From: Nissolia schottii
Taxonomy: Eukaryota; Streptophyta; Magnoliopsida; Fabales; Fabaceae
NCBI GenBank assembly: GCA_003254905.1
Contig: QANU01054614.1
Span: 52,606 to 116,605, forward strand
DNA length: 64,000 bases
Direction of reading: 5' to 3'
The translations under genes and the position numbers were made by a program. Within the stretch, counting starts at the first letter, position 1, and every line of letters starts with the position of its first letter. The notes beneath the pieces were generated by a model. That model was not told the DNA's origin and ran no database searches. It saw only the letters and a list, made by a program, of their open reading frames with translations. This document shows, in pieces, positions 23,547 to 37,000 of this stretch.

Positions 23547-25004
23547 CGACGTTGGTGCCAAGACCAAAACTATAAAAAGAAAAAGGGATTGGGGACTTAC
23601 CAAAAAGAAAGTGAAAGGGATGACATCTTCTCTTTCCAAATGTCGCCTCTAAGCACCCACACTCCATGGAGATAACATAACAAGGTAAAGTCCTCACATG
23701 GAAAGGACCTTTATTATGTGCATAAGTGCACTAAGGAAAGAAGGAAAGACAAGTAGAACTGTCTACTCATCCAAGGTGTAAGGAAAAAGCTATTAAGGGG
23801 GCTCAATATTTATAGGAGGGAGCTCCCACTCTAAAGAGTTTTGGCCAATGTGGGACATTATTGCGTAGGCATCGATAGTGATGATGCGGGTCTCAACTAC
23901 TGAAGTTTAGAGTCAGAGATAGTTGGAGTATCCTTCAAGTCGCCTTCACCTTTTAACACCCCACCCCACAACAACCCACGTCACACAACGCCATAGAGAA
24001 TCTACTTTGCCATTAGGGAGTAGGATTGTAGAGTGCAATTTTAGGATTCTGGATCCATGATGCTATTCGTAGTTAGGAATTATATTCATGTCTTTCATAT
24101 TCAATATTATTATGACTTATGTGATTAAGTGTTGTAGTATCACTACTCATACTCGTTTATGGATGTTTTGTATTTTGAGAGTAAGTGCAAGTTATGAGCA
24201 CTACACTAATTTTTCTGATTTTTAGGATTAGATTATTAAACTAGGGTATCGGTCTCGTATTATGAACTTCATTATCTTTTATTATATATATGATGACTAG
24301 GAAGTTATTTAGTATCATGATGTATCCTTATTTTTGTCTATGTATGTTTTCTCAACTTCACATGTTCGATTCACAATTCAATGTTACAAGTTTCATTCTT
24401 ATCCTATTCTATATAAACAGCTTGTGTTTTCGAAAGTGTTTTTCAAAAATTCAAAACTGCCCCCTAGTTTTCAATAACTATTTTAATTAAAATTAAAGTG
24501 AAGCTAAAACATAATCGCTAGTGTGCATTAAATACGACTTAAGCGTAATTAAATAGCTAAAAGTGTTAGACCATGTACCTAGTAAACCCCACAATGTGTT
24601 TTAAAAGAAGTGACAATATATCTACATCTTTTTAGTAATTCAAATAACATTACTCATTTGCGGACGAAGTCTAATTTAATCCATTCACTTGGGTAACAAT
24701 TATAAGAAACAAGATTCAATAAATGCCATTTACTTGTTCGTTGACTAATAAATCGCCCAACATAACCACCAACTGACAGTTTCAACTCACTATTTTCACT
24801 TTTTCCCCTTTCTTGATCTTGGCCAACTTCAAATTTTCACTTACCAATTTTTCACTTTTTGACTTACCACTTCGATTTTAAATGATTTACCATTTTGATC
24901 CTTTAGAAGTGCAGTACAACTCGATTGTGGGTTTCCTCAATGAGCTGGAAATTGGTGGTGAATGTAAAAAAGATCAAACCCCATAGCTAGGAAGCCGCTG
25001 CGTT
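23547..25004. other. Intergenic sequence downstream of CRBN, no gene
   Basis: Positions 23550-24000 have LTR-like character (GGCTCAATATTTATAGGAGG TATA-like phrase near 23800) but no identified ends. The roughly 200 bp just below 25005 on the minus strand should include the CRBN 3' UTR. No coding frame was recognised. Confidence 0.45.
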
Positions 25005-28000
25005 TTAGCGCATTTCTTCTGCAACTTGACAGCTACGTATCCCCCAAAATGACCTGGGTTTCAGTTTTCTGTTCGTGGAGGTAAAAAGCCACCCCATTTG
25101 GGTTTCACATGTGGCACAGTTAGCGATAGTCCATGCATACCTGCCAAAAACAGTAGCAGATTGGCTGGCATGTTAGCTTTCTTATGAAACAATCGAATAG
25201 ATACTTCTACATCAAGCAGCCTTCAGCCAAGCAGATACTGAATATAATTCATGGTTCTAATCCTCAAATCTGTGACCTGGAAAATGGAACATGTTATGGC
25301 CCAGAATAATTTATTTACTTCATATTTTCTCATTTCCATCGCTGGTTATCAGAAAGGTTACAAACAGTACTTGGCTCATGAGCTGGAAGTTCACTTAAAC
25401 AATAGAATGCCATTAGGAAGAAACGGCCATTGGAAAAAGAATGTGCACCCATGTAGGAGACAACGCAGCAAGGGGCTACAGGTTGTCATGTATATTCAGC
25501 AACCATCTGCGCGAGTTTATAATTTAAAAGTTAAGGCAGAAAAATCCATAAAACGAGTTTCTAGAGACGTTGTACTGGGGTTTATGTAAGATTGCTGCCA
25601 GTTCCAACCGAATATCATTAACATTTTGTTAAAGAGTTGTGATATAATAAATAAGGATCCAAGGTGAACCTATTGCAAAATATAAATCAATCAAAAGGTA
25701 ATTTAAGATTAAACCCCCAATCCACCGTGATGGTCACCCACTGTCATTATCCTTCGTCCTGTTTTGGCAACTCATACTGGTCACCCCCTCCGGCAGTCAT
25801 TCTCGCATGGAGGTGGCATTTTGCAGCCAAGTGGCGATGGTAGTGGCTGAGTGGCATTCCGCTTCTTGCTGTGATCAACTCCCATGCCTCTCAATGGCAG
25901 TTGGCATGGTCGCAGCCGAACAAACTCAGTCTGCTCACAAATCTTTTTGTTTCTTGTGACTTCACCATAGCTTCCTCCACAAAAAATGTCAATTCACGTC
26001 TCCATCATTGCTCTACGCGTTGTCCACACTGAGGACCGCTAGATTCCTTGTTCTCATCACCAGATTTGTCACATGAACAGCGATGATGGTCCCTGTGCAA
26101 CCTCATCTCACGCTCTCCCATCTATTGTTTTACCCTAAGGATGTTCTCCAAGGCCATCATTCTAGCTATGAAAAACCAGTGATCCTGTATAGCATTTTCC
26201 TCCATGCGAACTTGCAATTCATCCAATCCTTTCTCGATTTCTTCCAGCATATACTCTATCTTTGTGTCTAGTGTCAACGGCTCTCCTGGATGAGAGAGCT
26301 TTGATACAAAATGCTAGATTGGATCAGAGATATAGAGGAAATAGAGTATACAGAGATGAGTATAGCTAGCCACATAAGCTCTTTGGCGTAAATCATCGAA
26401 CAACGTTAGGAACAACCATCCAACTTGGGGGATGGGGAAGGGCCTGCCCTTGCGACGCGACCAAGCGTGGACTCGTTCGTTTATTCTTTATCGTTCTTTG
26501 GGCCCTTTACGTCACTACTTTGGGACGTATTGTGTACTGGCGTCACTACTGTGGGACGCATTGTATTTTAACGTCACTACTTTGAGATGTATTGTCTGTA
26601 GCATTAAATAAGGTCTAAGCCTGCGTTTAAATCAATAACCAATCCATCTTGCTAGACTAGCGAGGGGCTTGTCCTGTGGACGTGCCAAGAGAGGGGGATT
26701 CCATATTATATAACTATGTACTTTCTTCCAAGTACATCTAACCCTCTATGGCCGAAACCTTCTAAGTTATCACATTTTCCCTATGTTCGATTATGAACTT
26801 TCCTTGTATACGTGATTATCTGTCTAGTTATCTAAGGTTGATGTGATTATCTGTCTAGTTATCTAAGGTTGTCCTAACATTCTAATGAAAACCTATTTCC
26901 TCATGATGCATGATAAAAATATAACAAATAGAGTATAACAACGATCATGGCCTGAAACTACGATGTATCAGTGCTTTTCTGACAACACCCACTTTCTGTC
27001 AGAATTTAGTTATCACAAACCGGAATAGGTCAAAGAACTCACCCCAAGGTTTTGGATAGCCCTAAGGTTGTTTTTCATACTCATAAACTCAGATTTCGAA
27101 CCCAAGATCTTGAAATTACTGTTTTTCCCTTTTTCCTAAAAATGTTGTTTTTGACACGTAAAACCTGATTTTCTTGGGAATTTTAGTTCTCAAAAACCCG
27201 AAGGGTTCAAGACTTGGCCTTAAGGTTTTTGATAGTTCTAAACCCATTTTTCATGAAAACCAACCCAGTTTTGCAGTCCCTAATTTCGAAATTCCCGTTT
27301 TGCCCTTTTACGTCCAAAAATGTCGTTTTCTGTCCGTTTTACTGAGAAATTTGTCGGTCTCCAATAATCACGAAACTTAACATCCCCACTCGATTTTTCG
27401 TGTAGATTTTAGAAATAATATTAGTTTTTCATGATAAAAATCCTAGCATGCAGTTCCTATCCAAAACGTGTTATGTTCCTATTCTAAGCTTAGGTATACC
27501 TAAATCCTGACAGAGTCACAGATACCACCAGCAGTTCTCCAGGCAAACAACAATACTATCAACAACATAAACATCACAATATTCACATGTTCTAACTCAA
27601 AGAAAACACAAACTCATCCATGCATCATAACCCTAACTTCTATCACATAATAAATGGTAATTTCCTATAATCACATAAACAAACATAAGACCACCAAGAG
27701 GTGATTCAAGCTCATTTTACCCACTTCCTAAGAGTATTGGTTGGTGGTAAGGGTGATGAGAACACGTTTCCAAGAGTGCGTAGCTTTTCCTTGCTAGTTT
27801 CCGGCTACGGTAACATAACGGCATAGTGTCCGAACGGAACGGATTTAAGCAAGAACTAAGAAATGAGGAAATGAAAGCCATGGGGGGCTATTTATAAGCC
27901 ACAAGTTTATCTCTTTGACCAAGTTGACTTTTCCTTGGCTTGTGACAGAGTGTGTGTGTGTGGTGAGGCCGTGAGAGATCTGATGGCCTTTGGCCATGTG

Positions 28001-31000
28001 AAAAAATTTCGATCATGTTTGATCGTGTTTAGTCGTTAGCTGTTCGTGTACTTCGTGTATGGGCAACCAAAAAATATTCCAATCACACCATTGTGATCTA
28101 CTAATTTTCCTAATATGGAATTTAGGTCAATCCAAGGTATTTGTAAATTTATTTTCGTAAGAGTGTTCTTACAGATACCTTTGAGGTACAATTAAATTCC
28201 GGTGACGAAAGGTAATAAATCTAGTGTCTGCGATTTTCGCGAAATCGCGAACTATTACCTTATTTGGCATTTCCGGGATATAAAATTGAGATTTAAAATT
28301 CTAGTCTAATTATATCACTTGTATCTCTATTTATTATGCAAAATCTTTACTAAGGAAAAAGCGGGATGTTACACAAATCACTTCTCATATTCTTCTCAAT
28401 TTCATCCATTCGAGTTTATATAATGACGCGCGTAGTGACCATACACAAGATTGCCAAGATTAGCACTCTGGTACCAATTGCAATGGTACCAAATAATAAT
28501 CACTAGAAATACCTTAGCAAAGAGAAAGATTGTTGTTATAGACAGCAGTAAGAAAACAAGGATTTGTGACAATGTTGGTATCTCTTTGAGAAGCCACCCA
28601 CTCTCCTAATTTCAGTCTAATCTTCCGAATGACCCCCCACCCCCAAATAGTACATTTTCCCCAACCCTAAATCCACCAAGTTTGCCTCATTAATTATGCG
28701 AAACAACTAAACCTCCATACACCTTGGCATAAGAGGTTTTAGTCTTAATCCTAGATTTACTACTATGGACCTCCTCATTAACTCCCATCGGTGGGGCCGT
28801 CCCCATTACTAACATAACTATGGCCAACTGTGACACAATGCCTGTTCCTCTCCTCCACTGACTGCTCCACTCCAATAACTTAACCACCAACACTAACATT
28901 GACCCACCCTCCTCCTCCTCCTCCTCCTTATCATTGTTAACATCTACTACACCCCCGCCACAAGATGTTTTAGCCGCCAATGAACAACAAAACAAACTCA
29001 TGTTTCATGATAGCATGGTCATGCCAACGTACATACCAGACCATTACTAAAGGTGAGCTTCAGATTGGGTCCTTTAATTTCATACTTATGGAACACCTTC
29101 CAATATGGTAAGTACTACACCATAGATTTCACTGAGGTAACTTACTAGCCTTGTAATCCATTACTACATTAATTCCATTGAGATAACTTACAATCCTAGT
29201 ACATCGTCCAAGGTTTTTTTCATCGCTTACGATGGTTGAAGGGGATGACGGAGCACGATGAAGGATGGGAAATGAGGCGATACCAGCTGCAATGGAAGAA
29301 AGTGAAAGGTATGGAAAATGAGGTTTAGGGTTTTTCCTGTTTTTGTTATGAAGAGTAACTTAGAAAAAAAATTAATAAAAAAAAATCGAGCTAAGAGAGG
29401 CTGGTGAAATTTTAAAATCTAAGAAGAGGCAAGTATATGTTACATGGATCTTAGCAGAGGTGAATGTAATTTCCCCTTGTTTATATTATTGTTCTGTTAT
29501 TTCTATTTTCAGTTATTGTAAGTGACAATAAAGGAGTTCTCATTTAGTGATTTCAGTGTTATTATTCCCCCATTCTGTAATAAAAAATCTGGTTCCTAAA
29601 ACACACCTTATTGATATTAAAAGAAATTTAAAGGGAAAAAAAAAGTTAATATGCTTATAACATTCACAGGAAATCGAAGTGGACTGAATCTTACCCAGGA
29701 AACCAACTATATTCTTTAACTGCTGACCCAATGAGAGCTAAGCCTTTTGCCTTGAAGAGAGTCATTATCTCATGCACAAAACCACTTGGATTCACATAAG
29801 CACCAAGAGGACCGTCACTAGACATAACCAACATATCACTTCGCTTAGAAATTATAGTCTGCAAATTGAAAATGTTGAAAAAATAATAAGCATTACTCTC
29901 CACTTTGATGAAAGTTTAAAATGATAAACATTACACTCTCCACATTGATGAAATATTACACACACAAAATTGTCTCTATCTATATTAAACCACCCACCAA
30001 ATATTATGCACGCAGGTCAGTGGTGAGATCATGATTACCTGGCAGATTTTACATCGAATAATATCAATGCTCTGTAGTAATTCAATTTCCCTGCGCAATC
30101 TATACGAAATGCCATCAATATCTAAAAGCTCCTGTCTTGTAGACTCAGAAACAGGTATCTTACTAGCAATATGAAATGATAAAACATCAGGCTTCTTAAC
30201 AAGACCATCCATGCTTGGCGCCCCAACTATTTGCTTCCACATATCTACATAGTATGCATGCAATGATTAGCCTTTACTTGGATATTAGCATTTTTAGACA
30301 GATAACATAGAAGTACGAAAATTATGTTATTTGAGATATTTCATACATGGCCAATTTACCATAGTTTCCAGGAAAAAAAAAAGGGGGAATCAATCAAGAA
30401 ACATTAAGAAATATCACAAAAAAGGTGCATAGGATGACTGGGAATAAAAATTTTCTACTCCATCTCGGATAGTTTATGCTAGCATATATGATCAAACTTA
30501 TCAAGAACTCTCTCTCAAAAACTTAAGTTGTTGGGTAAATGCAAATGCATGGCTTTATATCTTAAAGCATCCCCTCACGCATAAGCCATTTTAGCTTGAA
30601 GTGTGGACAAGGCACAGGACCTCCCACCTTGTGCTGAAATTCAACTTATTTTATTCAGAAGAATAGGGGTTGTAAGAATCAAAATTTAGACCACTTGGTC
30701 ATACAAACTCGATGATATGTCAAGAACCATCACTTGGTATTTGTACCAAGGTTACAGTTGAAATACCCTTTAAAGCTTGTATTCAAAATTCATAAAATAC
30801 CTATTCAGTATTCATCTTCCAATTGATATGTTTGTTAATTAATGATAGATTAACTGCAAATGCTTCTAATTCTGAAGCACACAATACACAATGGGTGATC
30901 AGTAATTTAGTATAATCTCCAGTCTTGGAATTAAATCAAGACTATACTTTTCCACTTAGAAGCCTTGATCAGAAAACAGTGGCAGTGTGTATCAACACTC

Positions 31001-34000
31001 TGGCGAGCTTTGATAAGAACTGAGTAACAAAATTGCCAAGGGTTTCTGATCAACGGATTCTCTAAAAGCAGAAAAGGATCCAATACTGAAACTTACAAAT
31101 GGGGCAACTCTATAAATGACAAATTCCATACGTAATTTACAGTAAACCCCAGGATAAAAATATCCAAACAAACATCAATACATGGACAAAACATAGAAGT
31201 ATTATACTTGTGGATTCAGAAAATTGTTCCCAGAAATTCAAACACATGTTCATGTTTTAATTTTAAAATCATACAGACCAACCCAGCATACAGAAAGCCA
31301 AAAAACAAAAGCAAGACCTAATTCAGTGACTAATATTTATATTACAACGAAGTAAACAAAAAACAACTTTGACGAAATGGCTGGTGAAGAGTTAAAAAAA
31401 GGGATGCAAAACTACCTGCAGCCCTTTGTGCAAGCAAATATGAGTCAAACATACGATATACCCAATGGGGCCAGAATGCTCTTGAAATTCTACGTGATGA
31501 GTAGGCATCTATATTTTTACAACACCTAAGCTGGTGTTCCTCAATGGAGGACTGCTTTCCAGAAGTAGAACAGTTCCCAGTTCTCGAATCTAGATTTTCA
31601 GCATCTTTCCCATGGTCAGATAGCAACAATCTTAAGGAGTCACGGTCATTTCTGTTGAACCTAATTTCCTGATCTGACTCATACACGAATCGATCATCAC
31701 CGCTGCTTGCTGATTCATCCATCAAGTCATGCTCATAGCTGGAGCCAATTATTGATTGATGGATTCTCCTTTCCATGGGTGAAATTTCACTCTCAAAGCT
31801 CTCTTCGGAATTTGTTTCTGAATCATTTGCCCCATTTATGGACCGATGCACTTCAATAGGAGAATACTTTGAAGGTAACACACGGGTAATGTAACAGCTA
31901 CGGGACATATTACTGAAAGGTGCTAATTTTCCAAAAGCATCCCTTGGGGTTCTTGATGGTGTGTCTTCCTCAATAATTTTGATCTCTCCACAAGGCTAAG
32001 GAACCACCCAAAACAAACAAGGGAAAAGAAAGTGATAGAAACACAAGAGATTCATCAGCCTTTACTTAAGCCAATAATTATGATGATAAAAACTAAAAAC
32101 AGAGAGTAAACATGGTAGTATTCTAACCACTCCTTCCCCGTCAATCCAACATCTTCTTAGGTGAAATCGTTGCTGTCCACGAGTAACCACATTCAGTGAA
32201 CCATCCTCTAGACGCCCAAATTGTCGAATCTGTAGACAGGAGTTTTGCAAGTTGCTAGAATAAGAAACATGAAAATAGTGTAGCCTAGCTTACTAATACT
32301 TAGCTAATTAGTATACTGATTGTTAGCTTTGTTAGCTAATTAGTTCTCATATTTAGCAGTTAATTCATCCAGCATTCAATATTGTTAAGAATATAAATAT
32401 CTGCATTCGGAGACTTAGTCAAGTAAATGTAGTACATAAGCAGTCAACAATACAAATGCACTTACTTAAGAGTCTAGTCAGTTCTAGAATATTATGAACT
32501 CTGCAAATAGTCATTTACTATGTAGTTTTGAGAACAATTGAGAACAATATTCAGTGAAGTTGATTCAGATGATGTATTCTGCTGTTTCTGTCTATTCAGA
32601 TTGTATGGAAGGAGATGGACTCCTTGCACTAACCCACTTTATCCCTCACACTTACCAAACCTATCTTCATATTTCGCTTTCCAGTCCAGCAATAAATCTA
32701 AGTGTGTCTGTTTGGTTCTGCTTCTGCAAAATTGATTCTTGATAACAATTGATTTTGTAGAATTGATTTAGTCAGAATTGATTTTAAAGTAAAGTTATTT
32801 AGGTTTGGTATTTTCATTTGAAAAGTTATTTGGACAAAACTAATATTGTTTGGATAGTATTGATCAAAACCACTTTTAAATGTATAATTAAAATCATTAT
32901 TTTCAAGATATTTATTTCAAAAATATAATTTTGATGTAATGTCAGTGTAGAAGAGTTTTTACACTTTAATCATGTATTGTCACAAAAGTAAAAAAGGTTG
33001 TCTCTAATACCTAATTATATATTTTTAAAGAGATTAATTTTCTTACATTGTTAATGTAAAATAATCATACATTGTAATCCAATCATATGAAAAACATAAA
33101 ACTTTTGAAGTAGTGGATACGAAGGGGAAATAGGTAAAATTATACTATTAAAAATACACTATCATAATTGATTTTGTGTAATGCTAAAAGGTAGAATTTT
33201 CCACTTCTTTGAGAATTGATTTTAACCTCTGAAATCGGTTTCGATAATTGATGCAAACTGATAACCAAACAATAAAAAAAAAAAAAATTTAATTGATCTG
33301 TAAAACACAATTGATGATGTTACACAAGCGATTGAATCTGCTCACTGGAAAACCAAACACGCACTAAATAACTCCCTGGGCTGCATCAATCCGGACATAT
33401 GGGGATAGTCAGATAGAGCAGTCCTTGGATAAGAATCTAGAGCAGTCCTTGGATAAGAATCTAAAGTAATCAAAATTTGAATTCTAAGTTGGAAAAAAAA
33501 AAACAACAGAATATATATTATAATATACTTCACTCAATTTTACTTTGTTAAATTATCAATTATGAATTTCAACTTTGTCAAAAATTAGAGAGAGAATCAC
33601 ACTCAATTTATTGACCGAATATGAATCTTGAACTGATTGGACTCTCTATTTTTGTGTGTGATAAAAGAAGAATTGTATTGGTAAAAGGATAAGATAGATA
33701 CATAAGGTAGGAGGAAAAGAGGTCCTCTATACATGAACTGATTGGACTATTAAGTGGCTTACTTGATGGAGTTTGAATAACTTTTGGATTAACTTTAATT
33801 ACTTAAACTCTTAGGATGTCTTAAGCCTACCCACTCCTTTCCTTTCCTTCCCCTCCAAAATAATACTCACACACACACCCTTAGTTACAGTATTGTACAT
33901 CTGTCAACTTAATTAACTATTATCAAGCACACAAAAGTGTCAAACAACTATTCTTAAGTAACTAGTAAGCTATCATAGATAATACTCCCAAATAATGGAT

Positions 34001-37000
34001 TTAAGACAACTACTAAAAATTGATGCAATAGTGAGAAGTCTCGCATCGGTTAGGCAAAGACGTCTTAGGTGTTATATATATGAGTTTGCAAACCTCCACT
34101 CTTAAGCTAGCTTTTGTGGTGAAGTTAGGCGAATTTGTAGAATGGGATATTTCCCTTATTCTTTTACTGAATATTGAGGGTCACTTAAATAGACCAATGA
34201 TACAATTAAATCAGATCATGATCTGATGTCTCTAGTAATTAAGGAAAGAAATAATTTCCTTTAAATATAAACAGCCTATACAATCTCTATAAAAAAAACA
34301 GAAAGATTATAAAGATCCTAATTAGTAATATGCAGAATAATATCCAATAATAAAGATATGATATTGATATTCAACACTCCTCATCAAGCTGAGGGGTAGA
34401 TATCTATCATTCCTAGTTTGGATCTCAGAGCTTCATAATTCGGCTAGGAGATTCCTTTAGTCATGATGTCTGCAGTTTGATAAGCTGAGGGTATATATTC
34501 AAGACATGCAATCCCATTGTCTATCTTTTCCTTTATAAAATGACGATCAATCTCCACATGTTTAGTCCTGTAATGAAGTACTGGATTCTTCCCAATGCTG
34601 AGAACAGCTTTGTTGTCACAAAAAAATCTTCATAAGGTCATACGGGGTGAACCCCAATTCTCTGAGCATTCTCTATAGCCACATCCCTTCACAGATGCCA
34701 TGGAACAAGGCTCTAAATTCGGCCTCAGCAATGCTTCTAGCAACAACATGTTGTTTCTTACTTCTCCATGAGACCATGTTGCCCCATATGAATATTCGAG
34801 CAATATCCAGTTGTGGATTTTCTGTCGATGATTGATCCAACCCAATCAGCATCAATATTCCTGTTTTGGTTTTTACCAAAGTATAGCCCTCTGCCAGGAG
34901 ATTCCTTCAAGTATTGAAGGATCCGATTAATAGCTCTCATATGGTGCTCTGTGGGATTATTCATGAAACAACTAACCATACAGCAAAGCCAATGTCTGGC
35001 TAGGTGTGAGTGAGGTAGATTAGTTTTCCCATGAGTTTTAGGTACCTGTCTTTTGTGGGGTTGTCTTTCTCATCTCCAATTTTCCTTGCTGGATCCATTA
35101 GAGTATCAATTGGTTTACATCCTAGCATACCAATTTCTTTTAGGAGGTCCAATGTGTACTTCCTCTAGGATATTGAAATTACATCTCTTGTTCGAGCAAC
35201 ATCCATCCCTAGGAAGTATTGTAGCTTTCCAAGATCCCTTGACTTCAAAATCCTTGGCTAGGAGTCTCTTCAATCGTTTTGTTTCTTCGTGGTCATCTCC
35301 AGTGATGACTATGCCATCTACATAGACAATAAATAAGGCTATCTTCCCCTCTCAGGAGTGCTTAACAAACATGGTATGATCTGTCTAACACTGAATGAAG
35401 CCATTCCCTTTGACCACCTTGGTTAGCCTTCCAAACCAGGCTCGTGGAGATTGCGTGAGGCCGTATAGGGATTTGCGAAGTCTACACACCTTGCCGGTTG
35501 TTTTTGCTATCTCAAGCCCTGAGGGTATGACCATATAGATCTCCTCTACTAGCTCACCATTAAGGAAGGCATTTTTTATGTTGAGTTGGTGAAGAGGCCA
35601 ATAAAGATTTGTTGCGAGAGATAAGATGACACGAACTGAGTTCAGTTTGGCCACTGGAGCGAAGGTTTCTTCATAGTCTATGTCATAGGATTGAGTGAAT
35701 CCTTTCACCACTAGTCGTGCCTTGTATCTATTAACATTTCCATCTGCATTATGATATAGAGAGAAAATCTATTTGCATCCAACTGGTTTCTTACCTCCTG
35801 TTAGGACAGATAATTCCCAAGTCTCATTCTTCCTTACAGCATTTACTTCTTTCACAGCTGCCTCCTACTTTGGACATTGTAAGGCTTCATGAATACTCTT
35901 CGGTATTTGTATGCTATCAAGTGTTGTCACACAAGCTCTATACATTGGGGACAATTTTTTGTAAGAAACAAATTTTCCAATGGGATGTTGAGTGCAACTT
36001 CTCACACCCTTTCTCACAACAATTGGCAAATAAATATCACCATATTCATCAAATGGAGTATCAAAAGAATTAGAGTCAAGAGGTGTGATACCTTGGTGAG
36101 TTTCCATGGACTCTGGGATTCAATCGGACTCTTGGTTTTGCTGCGGAAGTATGGGGGGCACTGCCTCCTTCCATGTTCGCGGGTACACCATGAATGGCTT
36201 CTCTAATTGCTTGGTTCGTTCTTGCTCTGGTTCTACAGGTTTTGGTTCAGTTGCTGCAGTTTTAGTTTCAATTTTTATTCCTGTGGTTGTGGTTTTTGGT
36301 TTAGGAACTATGTGCTGCAGTTGTTGTCCACAGTTCGGAGCAACACTTTCATAATTCCAGAAGTTAAATTCATCTTTCCTCTAATTGTAGTTTTGGCATA
36401 GAAGAGTTGTTGCTCAAAGAAGGTTACATCCGTGGTGTGGTAAAACTTGTTGGTAGAAGGAGAGTAACACTTGTAACCTTTGTGATTTGCAGAATAGCCT
36501 AGAAAAATGCAAGGAATGGAGGTAGAATCTAGCTTACTACAATTGGGATTATGGTTGTGAATGAAGGTCGTGCACCCATATATTTTGAAGGGCAAGGAGG
36601 TGAGCATCCGAGTATGGAGAAAAAAAGCTTAGAGGGTGTTGTATGGTGTCTTGTAGTGAAGGACACTTGAGGGCATACGGTTAATGAGGTAGGTGGCTGT
36701 AAGGATTGCATCTCCCCAAAATTTGGATGGTACATTTGCCGCCAACATAAGGGACCTAGAGTTGCCAAGAGATGATGGTACTTGCGTTCAGCCACCCCAT
36801 TTTGTTGAGGGGTGTTGACACGAGCTTTGATGGACAATTCCATTGTTTAGTAAGTACAGGCAAAGGGCAGAGTTGTTGTACTCCCGAACGTTGTCAGTTC
36901 TAAGGACTTCAATGCTTGTGCAAAATTGAGTTTTTATCAAGTTGTGGAGGTGTTCAAACAGGCTAGCCACCTCAAATTTCTCTTTCATAAAAAAGACCCA

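Noticed and set aside
25251..25589. 112-codon plus-strand frame as a gene
   Set aside because: It is antisense within CRBN intron 9, with no domain and no splice or promoter context.
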